Under the pieces are notes generated by a model. The model was not told the DNA's origin. It did not search any database and was given only the letters and a program-made list of their open reading frames with translations. A stretch of 64,000 nt of DNA, taken from NCBI RefSeq assembly GCF_028283785.1, contig NZ_JAPWKB010000021.1:62001-126000 (forward strand), read 5' to 3'. Positions 49,315 to 57,878 of the stretch are shown piece by piece. The translations under genes and the position numbers were made by a program. Position 1 is the first letter of the stretch. Each line of letters starts with the position of its first letter. This DNA comes from Paraburkholderia sp. (GTDB lineage Bacteria; Pseudomonadota; Gammaproteobacteria; Burkholderiales; Burkholderiaceae).

Positions 49315-49599
49315 ATGCTGTTTCTCGTTCACATGCTGGTTCAGATTCCCGTCGATGCCGACAAGGCTTTTACCGATCGCCTGAAGGCCGAAGAAAAGGC
49401 GTTCTCGCAAAAGCTGCAGACCGAAGGCAAGTGGCGGCATTTGTGGCGCGTGGCGGGACAGTATGCGAACTACAGCGTGTTCGACGTCGAATCGAACGAC
49501 GAACTGCACAACCTGCTCAGCGCGCTGCCGTTGTTTCCGTATATGGCCATCGACGTGACGCCGCTCGCGCAGCATCCGTCGGCGATTGCACAAAACTGA
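49315..49599 (+). CDS. Muconolactone delta-isomerase-like protein
   Basis: A 94-residue protein. I prefer ATG 49315, six bases after GGAGAG, over the GTG at 49309. It follows CatC almost throughout: M-L-F-x-V-x-M, L-K-A-x-E-K, L-Q-x-E-G-x-W-R-H-L-W-R-x-A-G-x-Y-A-N-Y-S-V-F-D-V and L-P-L-F-P-Y-M. CatC converts muconolactone to 3-oxoadipate enol-lactone in the catechol branch. No catA, catB or catD is near, so the substrate may differ. Confidence 0.82.
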   Translation: MLFLVHMLVQIPVDADKAFTDRLKAEEKAFSQKLQTEGKWRHLWRVAGQYANYSVFDVESNDELHNLLSALPLFPYMAIDVTPLAQHPSAIAQN

Positions 49600-49611
49600 C
49601 CGGAGCCGCGC

Positions 49612-49908
49612 ATGCCGTACATCATCGAAACCTTCGACAAACCGGGTCATGCCGAAGTCCGCACGCGCGAACGCGGCGTACACCTGGCGTTTCTCGCGGA
49701 CCATAGCGACCTGCTGCTGGCCTGCGGCGCAAAACTGAACGACGACGGCACCAACGCGGGCGGCGGTTTCTATGTCGTCGATCTGGACAGCCGCGAGGCG
49801 GCCGAACGTTTTATCGAACAGGATCCGTTTTCGAAGGCCGGTCTGTTCGAGCGCGTGACGATCACGCGCTGGCGCAAGGCCTATGTCGCGGGCACCTGCT
49901 ATCTGTAG
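49612..49908 (+). CDS. YciI-family protein
   Basis: A 98-residue ferredoxin-like alpha/beta protein. It has Y-I-I-E-T-F-D-K, R-x-R-x-x-H-L-A-F-L (His with a later Asp as a possible catalytic pair), G-G-G-F-Y-V-V-D-L-D-S and A-E-R-F-I-E-Q-D-P-F, typical of YciI/YCII domains. The fold is related to muconolactone isomerase, and the two adjacent genes may work on similar lactones. It lies 12 bases after the CatC-like gene. Confidence 0.85.
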   Translation: MPYIIETFDKPGHAEVRTRERGVHLAFLADHSDLLLACGAKLNDDGTNAGGGFYVVDLDSREAAERFIEQDPFSKAGLFERVTITRWRKAYVAGTCYL

Positions 49909-49990
49909 GCGTTGTAGACGCTGTAGCGGCATACGCAAACGCGGGGACCGGCGTAAACTGCACGCTCTGCATTGAAGGAGCGTGTTCGTC

Positions 49991-50998
49991 ATGAAAGCCG
50001 TCCAAGTCGGTTCACCCGTAACGCTGGATACCCTGAAGCTCGTCGATCTGCCCGATCCGGGTCAGCCCAACGCGGGCGAGATCCGGGTTCGCATTCACGC
50101 GAACTCGCTGAATTTCCACGACTACGCGGTCGTCAAGGGCATGATTCCCACGGCGCAAAACCGCATTCCGATGGCCGACGGCGCGGGCGTCGTCGAAGCG
50201 GTCGGTGCGGGCGTCACGGCATTCAAGACCGGCGACCACGTCGTGTCGTGCTTCTTCCCGTTCTGGGAAAACGGCCCGCCGCCGATCGCCGATTTCTCGA
50301 CCACACCCGGCGACGGCGTAGACGGTTACGCACGCGAAGCGGTGGTGCTCCCCGCGCACTGGTTCACGCGCGCGCCGAACGGCTATAGCCATGCCGAAGC
50401 CGCGACGCTGACCACGGCGGGTTTGACCGCCTGGCGCGCACTCGTGGTGGACGGTCAGTTGAAAGCCGGTGAAACCGTGCTGTTGCTCGGCACCGGCGGC
50501 GTGTCCATTTTCGCGTTGCAGATGGCAAAGGCGATGGGCGCGTCGGTGATCGCCACGTCGTCGTCGGATGCGAAACTCGCGAAGCTGCGCGCGCTCGGCG
50601 CGGACCATACGATCAACTACAAAACCAATCCGGAGTGGGGCGGCGCGGTGCTCGAACTGACGGGCGGACGCGGCGTCGATCACGTCGTCGAAGTGGGCGG
50701 TCCCGGCACGTTGCCGCAATCGATCACCGCATGCAAGATCGGTGGACATATCGCGCTGATCGGCGTGTTGACCGGCCGCGGCGGTCAGGTGCCGACGGCG
50801 GCGTTGATGGCGAAACATCAGCGGCTGCAAGGGCTGATCGTCGGAAGCCGGCACGAACAGCTGGAGATGATTCGTGCGCTCGAAACCACCGGCATCAAAC
50901 CGGTTATCGACAGCACCTTCGAACTGGCGAATCTCGCCGACGCATTCCGGCACGAAGAAGCCGGCGCGCACTTCGGCAAGATCTGCGTGTCGATCTGA
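49991..50998 (+). CDS. Medium-chain dehydrogenase/reductase, zinc-lacking quinone oxidoreductase-like
   Basis: A 335-residue protein. ATG 49991 has GAAGGAG 11 bases before it; the GTG at 49982 is too near that site. It has the GroES-like start (A-N-S-L-N-F-H-D-Y, then A-D-G-A-G-V-V-E-A-V-G-A-G-V) and the NADP-binding L-L-L-G-T-G-G-V-S-I-F-A-L-Q-M-A. The structural and catalytic Zn Cys residues of alcohol dehydrogenases are not evident. Possible substrates are quinones or alpha,beta-unsaturated ketones. Last gene of the cluster, before a terminator. Confidence 0.87.
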   Translation: MKAVQVGSPVTLDTLKLVDLPDPGQPNAGEIRVRIHANSLNFHDYAVVKGMIPTAQNRIPMADGAGVVEAVGAGVTAFKTGDHVVSCFFPFWENGPPPIADFSTTPGDGVDGYAREAVVLPAHWFTRAPNGYSHAEAATLTTAGLTAWRALVVDGQLKAGETVLLLGTGGVSIFALQMAKAMGASVIATSSSDAKLAKLRALGADHTINYKTNPEWGGAVLELTGGRGVDHVVEVGGPGTLPQSITACKIGGHIALIGVLTGRGGQVPTAALMAKHQRLQGLIVGSRHEQLEMIRALETTGIKPVIDSTFELANLADAFRHEEAGAHFGKICVSI

Positions 50999-51038
50999 AC
51001 GTGAGCGAGTAGCGCCTGACGCCTGGCGCTTTAGCCTG

Positions 51039-51086
51039 ATGCCCTGGCCGGACACGGATCGAATCGTGTTCCGTCAGGGCATTTTT
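51039..51086 (+). terminator. Intrinsic terminator after the MDR gene
   Basis: ATGCCCTG..GGACACG and CGTGTTCCG..CAGGGCAT form an 18-base stem with three mismatches, followed by TTTTTA. It stops rightward transcription before the leftward porin gene, which ends at 51095. Confidence 0.8.
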
Positions 51087-51094
51087 ATTGCCGC

Positions 51095-52156
51095 TCAAAA
51101 GCGGTCGATCATTCCAAGTTGCACGCCGCGAACCGGCGCGCCTGGATAAGCGGGCGTGAGTCCCGTCACGTTGACGCCGCGCAGCGTGAATTCGGCGTCG
51201 CCATGATTGCGCAGCATTGCGGCGCTCGCATACAGCATCAGTTTCGGCGACACGTCGTACTCGCATGCGGCGCTGAACTGATCGGCGTTGTTGTCGGCTC
51301 CCGACCGGTCGCGCATATACGTGTAGCCCAGCGACGCCCGGAAGCGCGTCGAAATCGCGTAGCGCGCCGAGACGGACATGCCGTCGTCGTGATAACGCGG
51401 TGAGCCGCCATCGCCATTGAAGTACGACACGAACGCCGTGGTCTTGCCGATCCGGTACGACACACCGCCCAGATTCGCGCGCAGTCCCGTGTCGCCGTGC
51501 GTCTGCTGATGCGCATACGACACGCGGAACGGACCATTGCGATATGCGAACGTCTCGTAGTTGCCGGACAGCCCGTTGCCATCGCCGCTATCGCGCATGG
51601 CGACCATCAAGGTCGTCGTAAAACCATGAAAGTTCGGCGACAGATACGTCAGGCCGTTGTCGGTGTACGGCGTGATCTTCGACAGGTTGTTCAGCCCGGA
51701 CGCGATCGTGCCCGCGCCGAACGCGTCGAGTTGTCCCTTGAACGGGATGTAGATCGGCGAATACTGGCGACCCATCCGCAACTCGCCCCACGGCGCACCG
51801 ACACCGATCCACGCCTGCCGGTTGAACAGCGTGCCCGCAGTTGCCAGCGTGCCGTCGGCGGAGCTGAAACCGTTCTCGATGTCGAACAGGATCTTCGTAT
51901 CCGCGCTGATCTGTTCCGAGCCGCGCAGGCCGACGCGCGAGCCGCGATACGCGCCGGAATCCATCCGTGGCGTCCACGACGAACCGGGATTGGTCACTTC
52001 GATACTGGTGTCGATCACGCCGTATAGCGCGACCGAACTTTGCGCGTGCGCGTATTGCGCACCCGTGCCGAGCGTCAGCAACACCGCCGCCGCGCAGACG
52101 GGTCGCTTGCGCGCGCGGTTGGGCGTACGACAGGAAAAAGAGGGAATCAGACGCAT
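51095..52156 (-). CDS. Trimeric porin
   Basis: A 353-residue outer-membrane protein. I start at ATG 52156 (M-R-L-I-P), which has GAGG before it; a longer frame from 52282 gives no signal peptide at the end. The signal runs to A-H-A, and the mature chain begins Q-S-S-V-A-L-Y-G-V-I-D-T-S-I. It has S-R-V-G-L-R-G-S-E, R-Q-A-W-I-G-V and the porin strand pattern, and ends D-R-F. It is close to the other two porins in plan but with shorter loops. It lies downstream of the PQQ dehydrogenase gene on the same strand. Confidence 0.9.
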   Translation of the reverse strand: MRLIPSFSCRTPNRARKRPVCAAAVLLTLGTGAQYAHAQSSVALYGVIDTSIEVTNPGSSWTPRMDSGAYRGSRVGLRGSEQISADTKILFDIENGFSSADGTLATAGTLFNRQAWIGVGAPWGELRMGRQYSPIYIPFKGQLDAFGAGTIASGLNNLSKITPYTDNGLTYLSPNFHGFTTTLMVAMRDSGDGNGLSGNYETFAYRNGPFRVSYAHQQTHGDTGLRANLGGVSYRIGKTTAFVSYFNGDGGSPRYHDDGMSVSARYAISTRFRASLGYTYMRDRSGADNNADQFSAACEYDVSPKLMLYASAAMLRNHGDAEFTLRGVNVTGLTPAYPGAPVRGVQLGMIDRF

Positions 52157-52312
52157 GACTTCGTTGCCTCGCGGGCGAACCATAAAAGCGGCCGCGCCGC
52201 ACAAGATTGCGCGGCGCGGCCGGGGCATCGCGCGCGACGTTTGCACGTACGCGCGATGTGAAACGATCAGTTGTCGGCGCATCCGACGATCGATTGTCGC
52301 ATGCGCTGTTTC

Positions 52313-52341
52313 GGGCGAGCCACGCTTTCGCGCGCTCGCCC
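52313..52341 (-). terminator. Hairpin after the PQQ dehydrogenase gene
   Basis: GGGCGAGC and GCTCGCCC form a perfect 8-pair stem with a 13-base loop 17 bases past the stop codon. No T run follows, so termination is uncertain. Confidence 0.4.
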
Positions 52342-52357
52342 GATGGTGTTACAAGGC

Positions 52358-54853
52358 TTACTTCTTGTCAGGCAGCGCGTAGGCGATCAGGTAGTCGCCC
52401 AGCTTCGTGCCGAACGAGCCGTGACCACCGGCTGCGATCACCACGAACTGCTTGCCGTTCGCTTCGTACGTCATCGGTGTGGCCTGGCCGCCTGCGGGCA
52501 GGCGCGCTTCCCACAACTGGTCGCCGGTGTTCGTGTTGAACGCGCGGATATAGTTGTCGGCGGTGGCGCCGATAAAGAACACGTGACCGGCCGTGGTCAT
52601 CGGGCCGCCGAGCATCGGCATACCCATCTTGAACGGCAACGGCAGCGGCGAGCTGTCACGCACCGTACCGATGCGCTTCTTCCAGACAATCGCGTTGGTC
52701 TTCAGATCGACCGCCGAGATGTAGCCCCATGCCGGTTGCTTGCACGGCAAGCCGAGCGGCGACAGGAACGGATTCAGCTCGACACCGAACGGCAGACCAT
52801 ATTGCGGCTGGATACCTGATTCAGTGCCGCTGCCGCCCTTGTCGTTGGCACCCGGTTCGATCGGGTTGCCCGGACCGCGCGGGATCAGCTTCGACACGAA
52901 CGGCAGTGCGATCGGGTTGGCAATCGCAACCTGACGATCGGTATCGACCGCGAGGCCGCCCCATTCGAACATACCCAGGTTGCCCGGGAATACCAGCGTG
53001 CCCTTTTCCGACGGCGGCGTGAACGTGCCGTCGTAGTCGAGGCGCTGGAAGATCACGCGGCAGACCAGCTGGTCGAACATCGTTGCGCCCCACATATCCG
53101 CGCCCGTGAGCTTCTTGCTCGGACGGAACGTCAGATCGGAGTACGGCTGCGTCGGCGACACGTGATCGCCCTGCGCGGCACCTTGCGGAACCGGCTTTTC
53201 AGGCGCCGGCACGATCGGCTTGCCGGTGCGACGGTCGAGCACGAAGATGTTGCCGGTCTTGGCCGGCGCGTACACGGCCGGCACGACATTGCCCGACTGG
53301 TCGGTGATGTCGGCGAGCGTCGGCTGCGCGGGCAGGTCCATGTCCCACAGATCGTGGTGGACGGTCTGGTAGAACCACGCCAGCTTGCCGGTGGTCGCGT
53401 TCAGCGCGAGCAGGCCGCTTGCGAAGCGCTCCTGTTCGGGCGTGCGGTTGCCGCCCCAGATGTCCGGCGTGGTCACGCCCATCGGCAGATAGACCAGGTC
53501 GAGCTTCGCGTCGTAGACCGACGGCGCCCACGAGTTCGGCGAGTTGAACGAGTAGTGCTGACCTTCGCCGAGCACGGCGCTCGGATCTTTCGCGCCCGGA
53601 TCGAATGCCCACAGCAGCTTGCCGGTGTTGACATCGAAACCGCGAATCACGCCGGACGGCTCGCGTGTCGAGTAGTTATCCTCGACCGCGCCCGCAACCA
53701 CGATCACCTTGTCGGTGACGACGGGCGGCGACGTCGGTTCATATTGACCGGCGGTCGTGACCGGCTGGCCCGCTTGCAGATCGAGATCGCCATGATTGCC
53801 GAAGTCCGGGCACAACTGGCCGGTCTTCGCATCGAGCGCGTACAGATGGCCGTTGTTGACCGGCAGGATCACGCGACGTGCGCAGATCGCCGGCGTCGTG
53901 GCCGTCGCAGCCGACGTCTGGCCGTTGTCGCCGGTGCTGGCAGGCGTCGCCGCAGCGGCGCTGTCGGACGCGCTGCTTGCCGCATCGCTCGCGGCAACCG
54001 GCGCCGCGCTCGTTGCAGCGGCTGCAACGGTCGAGTCGTGATACGACACGCCGCGACACGTCACGTGCTGGAAGCTCGGATCGGTCTTCAGCTTCGGATC
54101 GAAACGCCACACTTCCTTACCGGTCGCTGCGTCGAGCGCGAACAGGATCTGGTGCGGCGAGCACAGATACAGCATGTCGCCGACCTTGATCGGCGTGACT
54201 TCGTCGGTGATTTCGCCTGGATCGGTCGAACGCTTCATGTCGCCGGTGCGGAACGTCCACGCCACTTGCAGATCTTTCACGTTGTCCGCGGTGATCTGCT
54301 TGAGCGGCGAGTAACGCGTGCCGTGTTGCGTGCGGCCATAAGCAGGCCAGTCGGCGTCGGACGGCGAAGCGGCCGCGCCGGACGCGGCCGTAGCGGCGTC
54401 GGCGGTGCTCAGCGTGCCGTTGATCTCTTGCGGGTCGTTGAAGACCGCATACGCAAGCACGATGACGCTGATGACCAGCGACGCGCCGAGAAGGGTCGCC
54501 GCGGATTTGGCCGGTGCGATAAAGCTGCGATAGACGAACGGCAGCAACAGCCACACGCCGAAAATCACCAGCACGTCGAGACGCGGTGCGAGCGCCCAGA
54601 AGTCGGTACCGACTTCCCACAACGACCATACGATGGTGCAAAGCAGCAGCAACGCATAGAGCCCGAGCGCGAGCGGCTTGCGGCGCTGGATGAGCACGGC
54701 CACCGCAAGCATGAAAATACCGGCGACGACGTAATACAGCGACCCGCCGGTCGCCGTCAGCCAGACGCCGCCGACCAGCAGATACAAGCCGGATAACGCA
54801 GCGAACAGGACACTCAGGAGACGGGCTACGTCTAATGATGCACGCTTCTGCAT
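52358..54853 (-). CDS. Membrane-bound PQQ-dependent dehydrogenase, glucose/quinate/shikimate family
   Basis: An 831-residue protein. Five membrane helices occupy about residues 8-140, as in the quinone-linked membrane dehydrogenases. The rest is a PQQ beta-propeller with D-W-P-A-Y-G-R-T-Q-H-G-T-R-Y-S-P-L (168-184), repeated W-x-F-D-P and D-L-P-A-Q-P-T-L near the active site. It oxidises a sugar, quinate or shikimate in the periplasm and reduces ubiquinone. An Ala/Ser/Thr-rich stretch at residues 275-321 looks inserted into one propeller blade and makes the protein longer than usual. PQQ synthesis genes are not in the window. Confidence 0.9.
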   Translation of the reverse strand: MQKRASLDVARLLSVLFAALSGLYLLVGGVWLTATGGSLYYVVAGIFMLAVAVLIQRRKPLALGLYALLLLCTIVWSLWEVGTDFWALAPRLDVLVIFGVWLLLPFVYRSFIAPAKSAATLLGASLVISVIVLAYAVFNDPQEINGTLSTADAATAASGAAASPSDADWPAYGRTQHGTRYSPLKQITADNVKDLQVAWTFRTGDMKRSTDPGEITDEVTPIKVGDMLYLCSPHQILFALDAATGKEVWRFDPKLKTDPSFQHVTCRGVSYHDSTVAAAATSAAPVAASDAASSASDSAAAATPASTGDNGQTSAATATTPAICARRVILPVNNGHLYALDAKTGQLCPDFGNHGDLDLQAGQPVTTAGQYEPTSPPVVTDKVIVVAGAVEDNYSTREPSGVIRGFDVNTGKLLWAFDPGAKDPSAVLGEGQHYSFNSPNSWAPSVYDAKLDLVYLPMGVTTPDIWGGNRTPEQERFASGLLALNATTGKLAWFYQTVHHDLWDMDLPAQPTLADITDQSGNVVPAVYAPAKTGNIFVLDRRTGKPIVPAPEKPVPQGAAQGDHVSPTQPYSDLTFRPSKKLTGADMWGATMFDQLVCRVIFQRLDYDGTFTPPSEKGTLVFPGNLGMFEWGGLAVDTDRQVAIANPIALPFVSKLIPRGPGNPIEPGANDKGGSGTESGIQPQYGLPFGVELNPFLSPLGLPCKQPAWGYISAVDLKTNAIVWKKRIGTVRDSSPLPLPFKMGMPMLGGPMTTAGHVFFIGATADNYIRAFNTNTGDQLWEARLPAGGQATPMTYEANGKQFVVIAAGGHGSFGTKLGDYLIAYALPDKK

Positions 54854-55037
54854 GATGTAGACCTCTTGAAATTCTATAAGGTTGAGACTGCCGGGGCGTC
54901 ACAGATAACGCGTGAAACCTGCCGCATCTGTATGCCCCAGTGAAAAAAGCGATCTGCGATACGTTGCACGACCGCTGCATTAGCACTGCTCGTTCCTGCC
55001 CCGTCGCACAGTGTGCAACGGATGGGCCAAACGGGTA

Positions 55038-56144
55038 CTAGAACGTGTGCATCATCCCGATGTACGCACCCGTCTGCGATTCGCCGGCCATCGGACTGGT
55101 GGACGAATCGGAGTCGCGGGCATTCGCGAATACCGAGAACGTGCCGCGCGAACTGTTGCGCAGATACGCGACCGTGCCGTACAGGAACGTGCGCTTACTC
55201 AGGTTATAGGTCGTGCTGAGCGCATAGAGCATCGCGTGGCTGGACGGATCGTGCGACGCATCGCCGGCGCCGTCGCCGACCTTGATGTAAAAGCCGGCGG
55301 CAGTGACTGCCCAGCGCTGATCGGCCTGATACGTTGCGCCGAGCCAGTAGTGATCGGCGCTGTCGGCGACGCCTGCGGGGCTGTCCGGTGCCGAATAATG
55401 CGTGTAAGCCGCCTGGAACTTGAACTTCTGCACGCGCACGTTCGCGCCGACGAAAAACTCGCGCGACGACGTGAAGATATTGCTGAACCGGCCGTTCGAG
55501 TCGCGCAGTTCATCGTAGATGCCGCGTACGTCGACTACAGGAGAATGGTAGGTCAGCATGACGCCGTCGGAGCGGCCAAAATCATCCGATGCGCCACGGT
55601 TGAAACCGTTCGTCTGGTTGCCGAATGCGTACTGACCTTGCACGTCGAAACCGCCGATCACCGGGCTGTGATATTCGACGTTGTTGCTCGATTGCTGCCA
55701 GTTGCGGCCGCGCACCAGCGACGCCGACGACACCGCCTGCTGCACCATCGGGTCGAATTCCCACACGCCGTCGCTGTCGATGAACAGGTTGCGGCCGGCT
55801 TGCACCTGACCCCAGGTCTCGTCCTTCAAACCCACGAACGCGCGCCGCGAGAACATCTTGCCGCCGCCGCTCGTGCCGTCCATCACCTGCAACGCGGTTT
55901 CGAGGTTGAACAAGGTGGACAGGCCGCCGCCGAGATCTTCGGTGCCGCGCAAACCCAACATGCTGGTGCCCCAATCACCGCCTTCCGCGCTCCAGCGGCT
56001 CGCATTGCCGCCGGTCGCGTTGGCGACGTGATTCAGGTATTCGATGCCGCCATCGAGGCGGCCGTAAAGCGTGACACTCGTTTGCGCATACGCGGCCGGT
56101 GCGGCCGCGAGCAGCAAACTGATCGTTCCAAGGCGTAATTTCAT
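55038..56144 (-). CDS. Trimeric porin under LacI-type operator
   Basis: A 368-residue outer-membrane protein. The signal peptide ends A-Y-A at residue 20, the mature chain starts Q-T-S-V-T-L-Y-G-R-L-D-G-G-I, and it has L-G-L-R-G-T-E-D-L-G-G-G-L-S-T-L-F and R-R-A-F-V-G-L. It ends H-T-F with the C-terminal Phe. The tartrate/malate dehydrogenase gene lies 308 bases upstream on the same strand, and the PQQ dehydrogenase upstream region lies 184 bases downstream. It probably admits the substrate of one of them. Its promoter is overlapped by the palindrome at 56294-56309. Confidence 0.9.
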   Translation of the reverse strand: MKLRLGTISLLLAAAPAAYAQTSVTLYGRLDGGIEYLNHVANATGGNASRWSAEGGDWGTSMLGLRGTEDLGGGLSTLFNLETALQVMDGTSGGGKMFSRRAFVGLKDETWGQVQAGRNLFIDSDGVWEFDPMVQQAVSSASLVRGRNWQQSSNNVEYHSPVIGGFDVQGQYAFGNQTNGFNRGASDDFGRSDGVMLTYHSPVVDVRGIYDELRDSNGRFSNIFTSSREFFVGANVRVQKFKFQAAYTHYSAPDSPAGVADSADHYWLGATYQADQRWAVTAAGFYIKVGDGAGDASHDPSSHAMLYALSTTYNLSKRTFLYGTVAYLRNSSRGTFSVFANARDSDSSTSPMAGESQTGAYIGMMHTF

Positions 56145-56452
56145 GAACCTGCTTTCCGCAGTGAATGACGTTTTAATGAGCGAGGCGTTGGATCGCCGCA
56201 GACCACGTTGCTGCCGCGCGAGGCGTCGAAGCCAGCGCAGTCAAGACAACGCGGCAGAGTCGCCATAGGCTGCTTTCGCGAACGGCATTATAGTTGGAAC
56301 CGGTTCCAAACAGCGTCCGAATGTCGCAATGGACTGCATCCTACGCTGTAACGATCGCGCTGAAAGTCGGCAATCCTTTTAATGGTTCTGTGTGGATTTG
56401 CCGGATTTTCAGCGCGAAAGACGGGCGATTGCCCGAATTTAAGTATGGCGTG
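56145..56452. other. 308-base region between porin and tartrate/malate dehydrogenase
   Basis: There is no coding signal. The region holds the LacI-like operator with -10 box described below and a short hairpin (CGGGC-GATT-GCCCG, 56422-56435) shortly after the dehydrogenase stop, with TCTTT after it on the minus strand, a weak terminator candidate. Confidence 0.5.
56287..56309 (-). promoter_or_regulatory. LacI/GalR-type operator abutting a consensus -10 box
   Basis: TTGGAACCGGTTCCAA (56294-56309) is a perfect 16-base palindrome with the central CG step typical of LacI/GalR operators. On the minus strand TATAAT (56292-56287) follows one base later. The palindrome thus fills the -10/-35 spacer of the porin promoter. 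No -35 consensus is visible and no lacI-type gene is in the window. Confidence 0.75.
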
Positions 56453-57541
56453 CTAGTGAGTCTTCGCGATGCGCGCCGCGACGGCCTTGCCGACTTCGGC
56501 CGTGTTGGCGTTGCCGCCGAGGTCGCCGGTGTGCGGACCTTCTTTCAGCACGCTTTCGATGGCCGACAGGATCGCGTCGTGTGCTTCACGCTCGACGCCT
56601 TTGCCGTGGCCGAGGAAGTCGAGCATCATCGCCGCCGACCAGATCATCGCGACCGGATTGGCGATGTGCTTGCCGGCGATGTCAGGCGCCGAGCCGTGAA
56701 CTGGTTCGAACAGCGACGGGAAATTGCGCTCGGGATTCAGGTTGCCCGACGGCGCAATGCCGATCGTGCCGGTGCAGGCCGGGCCGAGATCCGACAGGAT
56801 GTCGCCGAACAGGTTGGAGGCGACGACCACGTCGAAGCGGTCCGGGTTCAGCACGAAGCGCGCGCACAGAATGTCGATGTGCTGCTTGTCCCACGTGATC
56901 TCCGGATAGCGCGCGGCCATTTCGGCGGCGCGCGCGTCCCACCACGGCATGCTGATCGAGATGCCGTTGCTTTTGGTCGCGACGGTGATTTTCTTCTCGC
57001 GACGCTGCGCGAGTTCGAACGCGAACTTCAGCACGCGCTCGGTGCCGTGACGCGTGAAAATGGCCTGCTGCATCACCACTTCGCGCTCGGTGCCTTCGAA
57101 CATCGTGCCGCCCACCGACGAATATTCGCCTTCGGTGTTTTCGCGGACGATCATGAAATCGATATCGCCTGCCTTGCGTCCTGCGAGCGGTGACGGCACG
57201 CCTTCGAACAGACGCGCGGGGCGCAGATTGATGTACTGGTCGAACTCGCGGCGGAACTTCAGCAGCGAGCCCCACAGCGAGATATGGTCCGGCACGCGAT
57301 CGGGCCAGCCGACCGCGCCGAACAGGATCGCATCGCAATCCTGCAGTTGCGCTTTCCAGTCGTCGGGCATCATCTGACCGTGCTGCTCGTAGTAGTCGCA
57401 GCTCGCCCATTCGATGTGGCGGAAATCGAACTGGATGCCGAAGCGCTGACTGATAGCTTCGAGTGCGCGCAAACCTTCGGGCATCACTTCGACGCCGATG
57501 CCGTCGCCGGGAATCACGGCGATCCGGTAAGTGCTGGTCAT
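56453..57541 (-). CDS. Tartrate/D-malate dehydrogenase (decarboxylating)
   Basis: A 362-residue enzyme of the isocitrate/isopropylmalate dehydrogenase family. It has I-P-G-D-G-I-G-V-E-V at the start, R-E-N-T-E-G-E-Y-S-S-V-G-G near 130-142, F-D-V-V-V-A-S-N-L-F-G-D-I-L-S-D (metal Asp residues) and E-P-V-H-G-S-A-P-D-I. The V-G-W-P-D-R-V-P-D-H-I-S-L-W segment is typical of TtuC/DmlA, which oxidise tartrate or D-malate with NAD. It is monocistronic or leads the porin unit. Confidence 0.9.
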   Translation of the reverse strand: MTSTYRIAVIPGDGIGVEVMPEGLRALEAISQRFGIQFDFRHIEWASCDYYEQHGQMMPDDWKAQLQDCDAILFGAVGWPDRVPDHISLWGSLLKFRREFDQYINLRPARLFEGVPSPLAGRKAGDIDFMIVRENTEGEYSSVGGTMFEGTEREVVMQQAIFTRHGTERVLKFAFELAQRREKKITVATKSNGISISMPWWDARAAEMAARYPEITWDKQHIDILCARFVLNPDRFDVVVASNLFGDILSDLGPACTGTIGIAPSGNLNPERNFPSLFEPVHGSAPDIAGKHIANPVAMIWSAAMMLDFLGHGKGVEREAHDAILSAIESVLKEGPHTGDLGGNANTAEVGKAVAARIAKTH

Positions 57542-57878
57542 GAAATCTCCTTGATGGTTGCAGATCGCATCTTATCGCGTGCCTGATTGGATTGATTGCA
57601 TCGGTGCACGCTTTCGGGGTGACGATGCACCATCGCTTGGCGTCGGCGTGCGATCGCTGTGCGTATCGGACGTTCTGGCGCGTTGCGAACGTAGTCGAGT
57701 GTCGCGCACGACGCTCGTCAGTCCGGAAATTCCCGAACGCGTCGCCGTCTTTCCATTTTATTGATTGCGTAGTGATCGCATGATCGCGTCGTCTGATTGG
57801 CATACCTGTTGCGATAAAGCACTCGCATCGTCAGCAGAGATTCCGCGTCGCGACCCGTTTAGTCAATCAGGAAAGATC
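57542..57878. other. 337-base divergent region before the flavoprotein gene
   Basis: It separates the leftward dehydrogenase from the rightward trio. No gene is convincing, and in-frame codons before 57879 are not conserved-looking. I note GGTGCA...TGCACC arms in the left part, and TTATTGATT before a GATCGCATGATCGC stretch in the right part, as possible regulatory sequence. AGGAAAG precedes the flavoprotein ATG. Confidence 0.5.

Noticed and set aside
47674..49992. A 772-codon leftward open frame opposite atoE and its neighbours
   Set aside because: It is antisense to a typical AtoE transporter, with composition dominated by Arg, His, Gln and Asp. No domain is seen.
53162..54796. A 544-codon rightward open frame opposite the PQQ dehydrogenase
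   Set aside because: A shadow frame. The leftward protein has clear membrane helices and propeller motifs.
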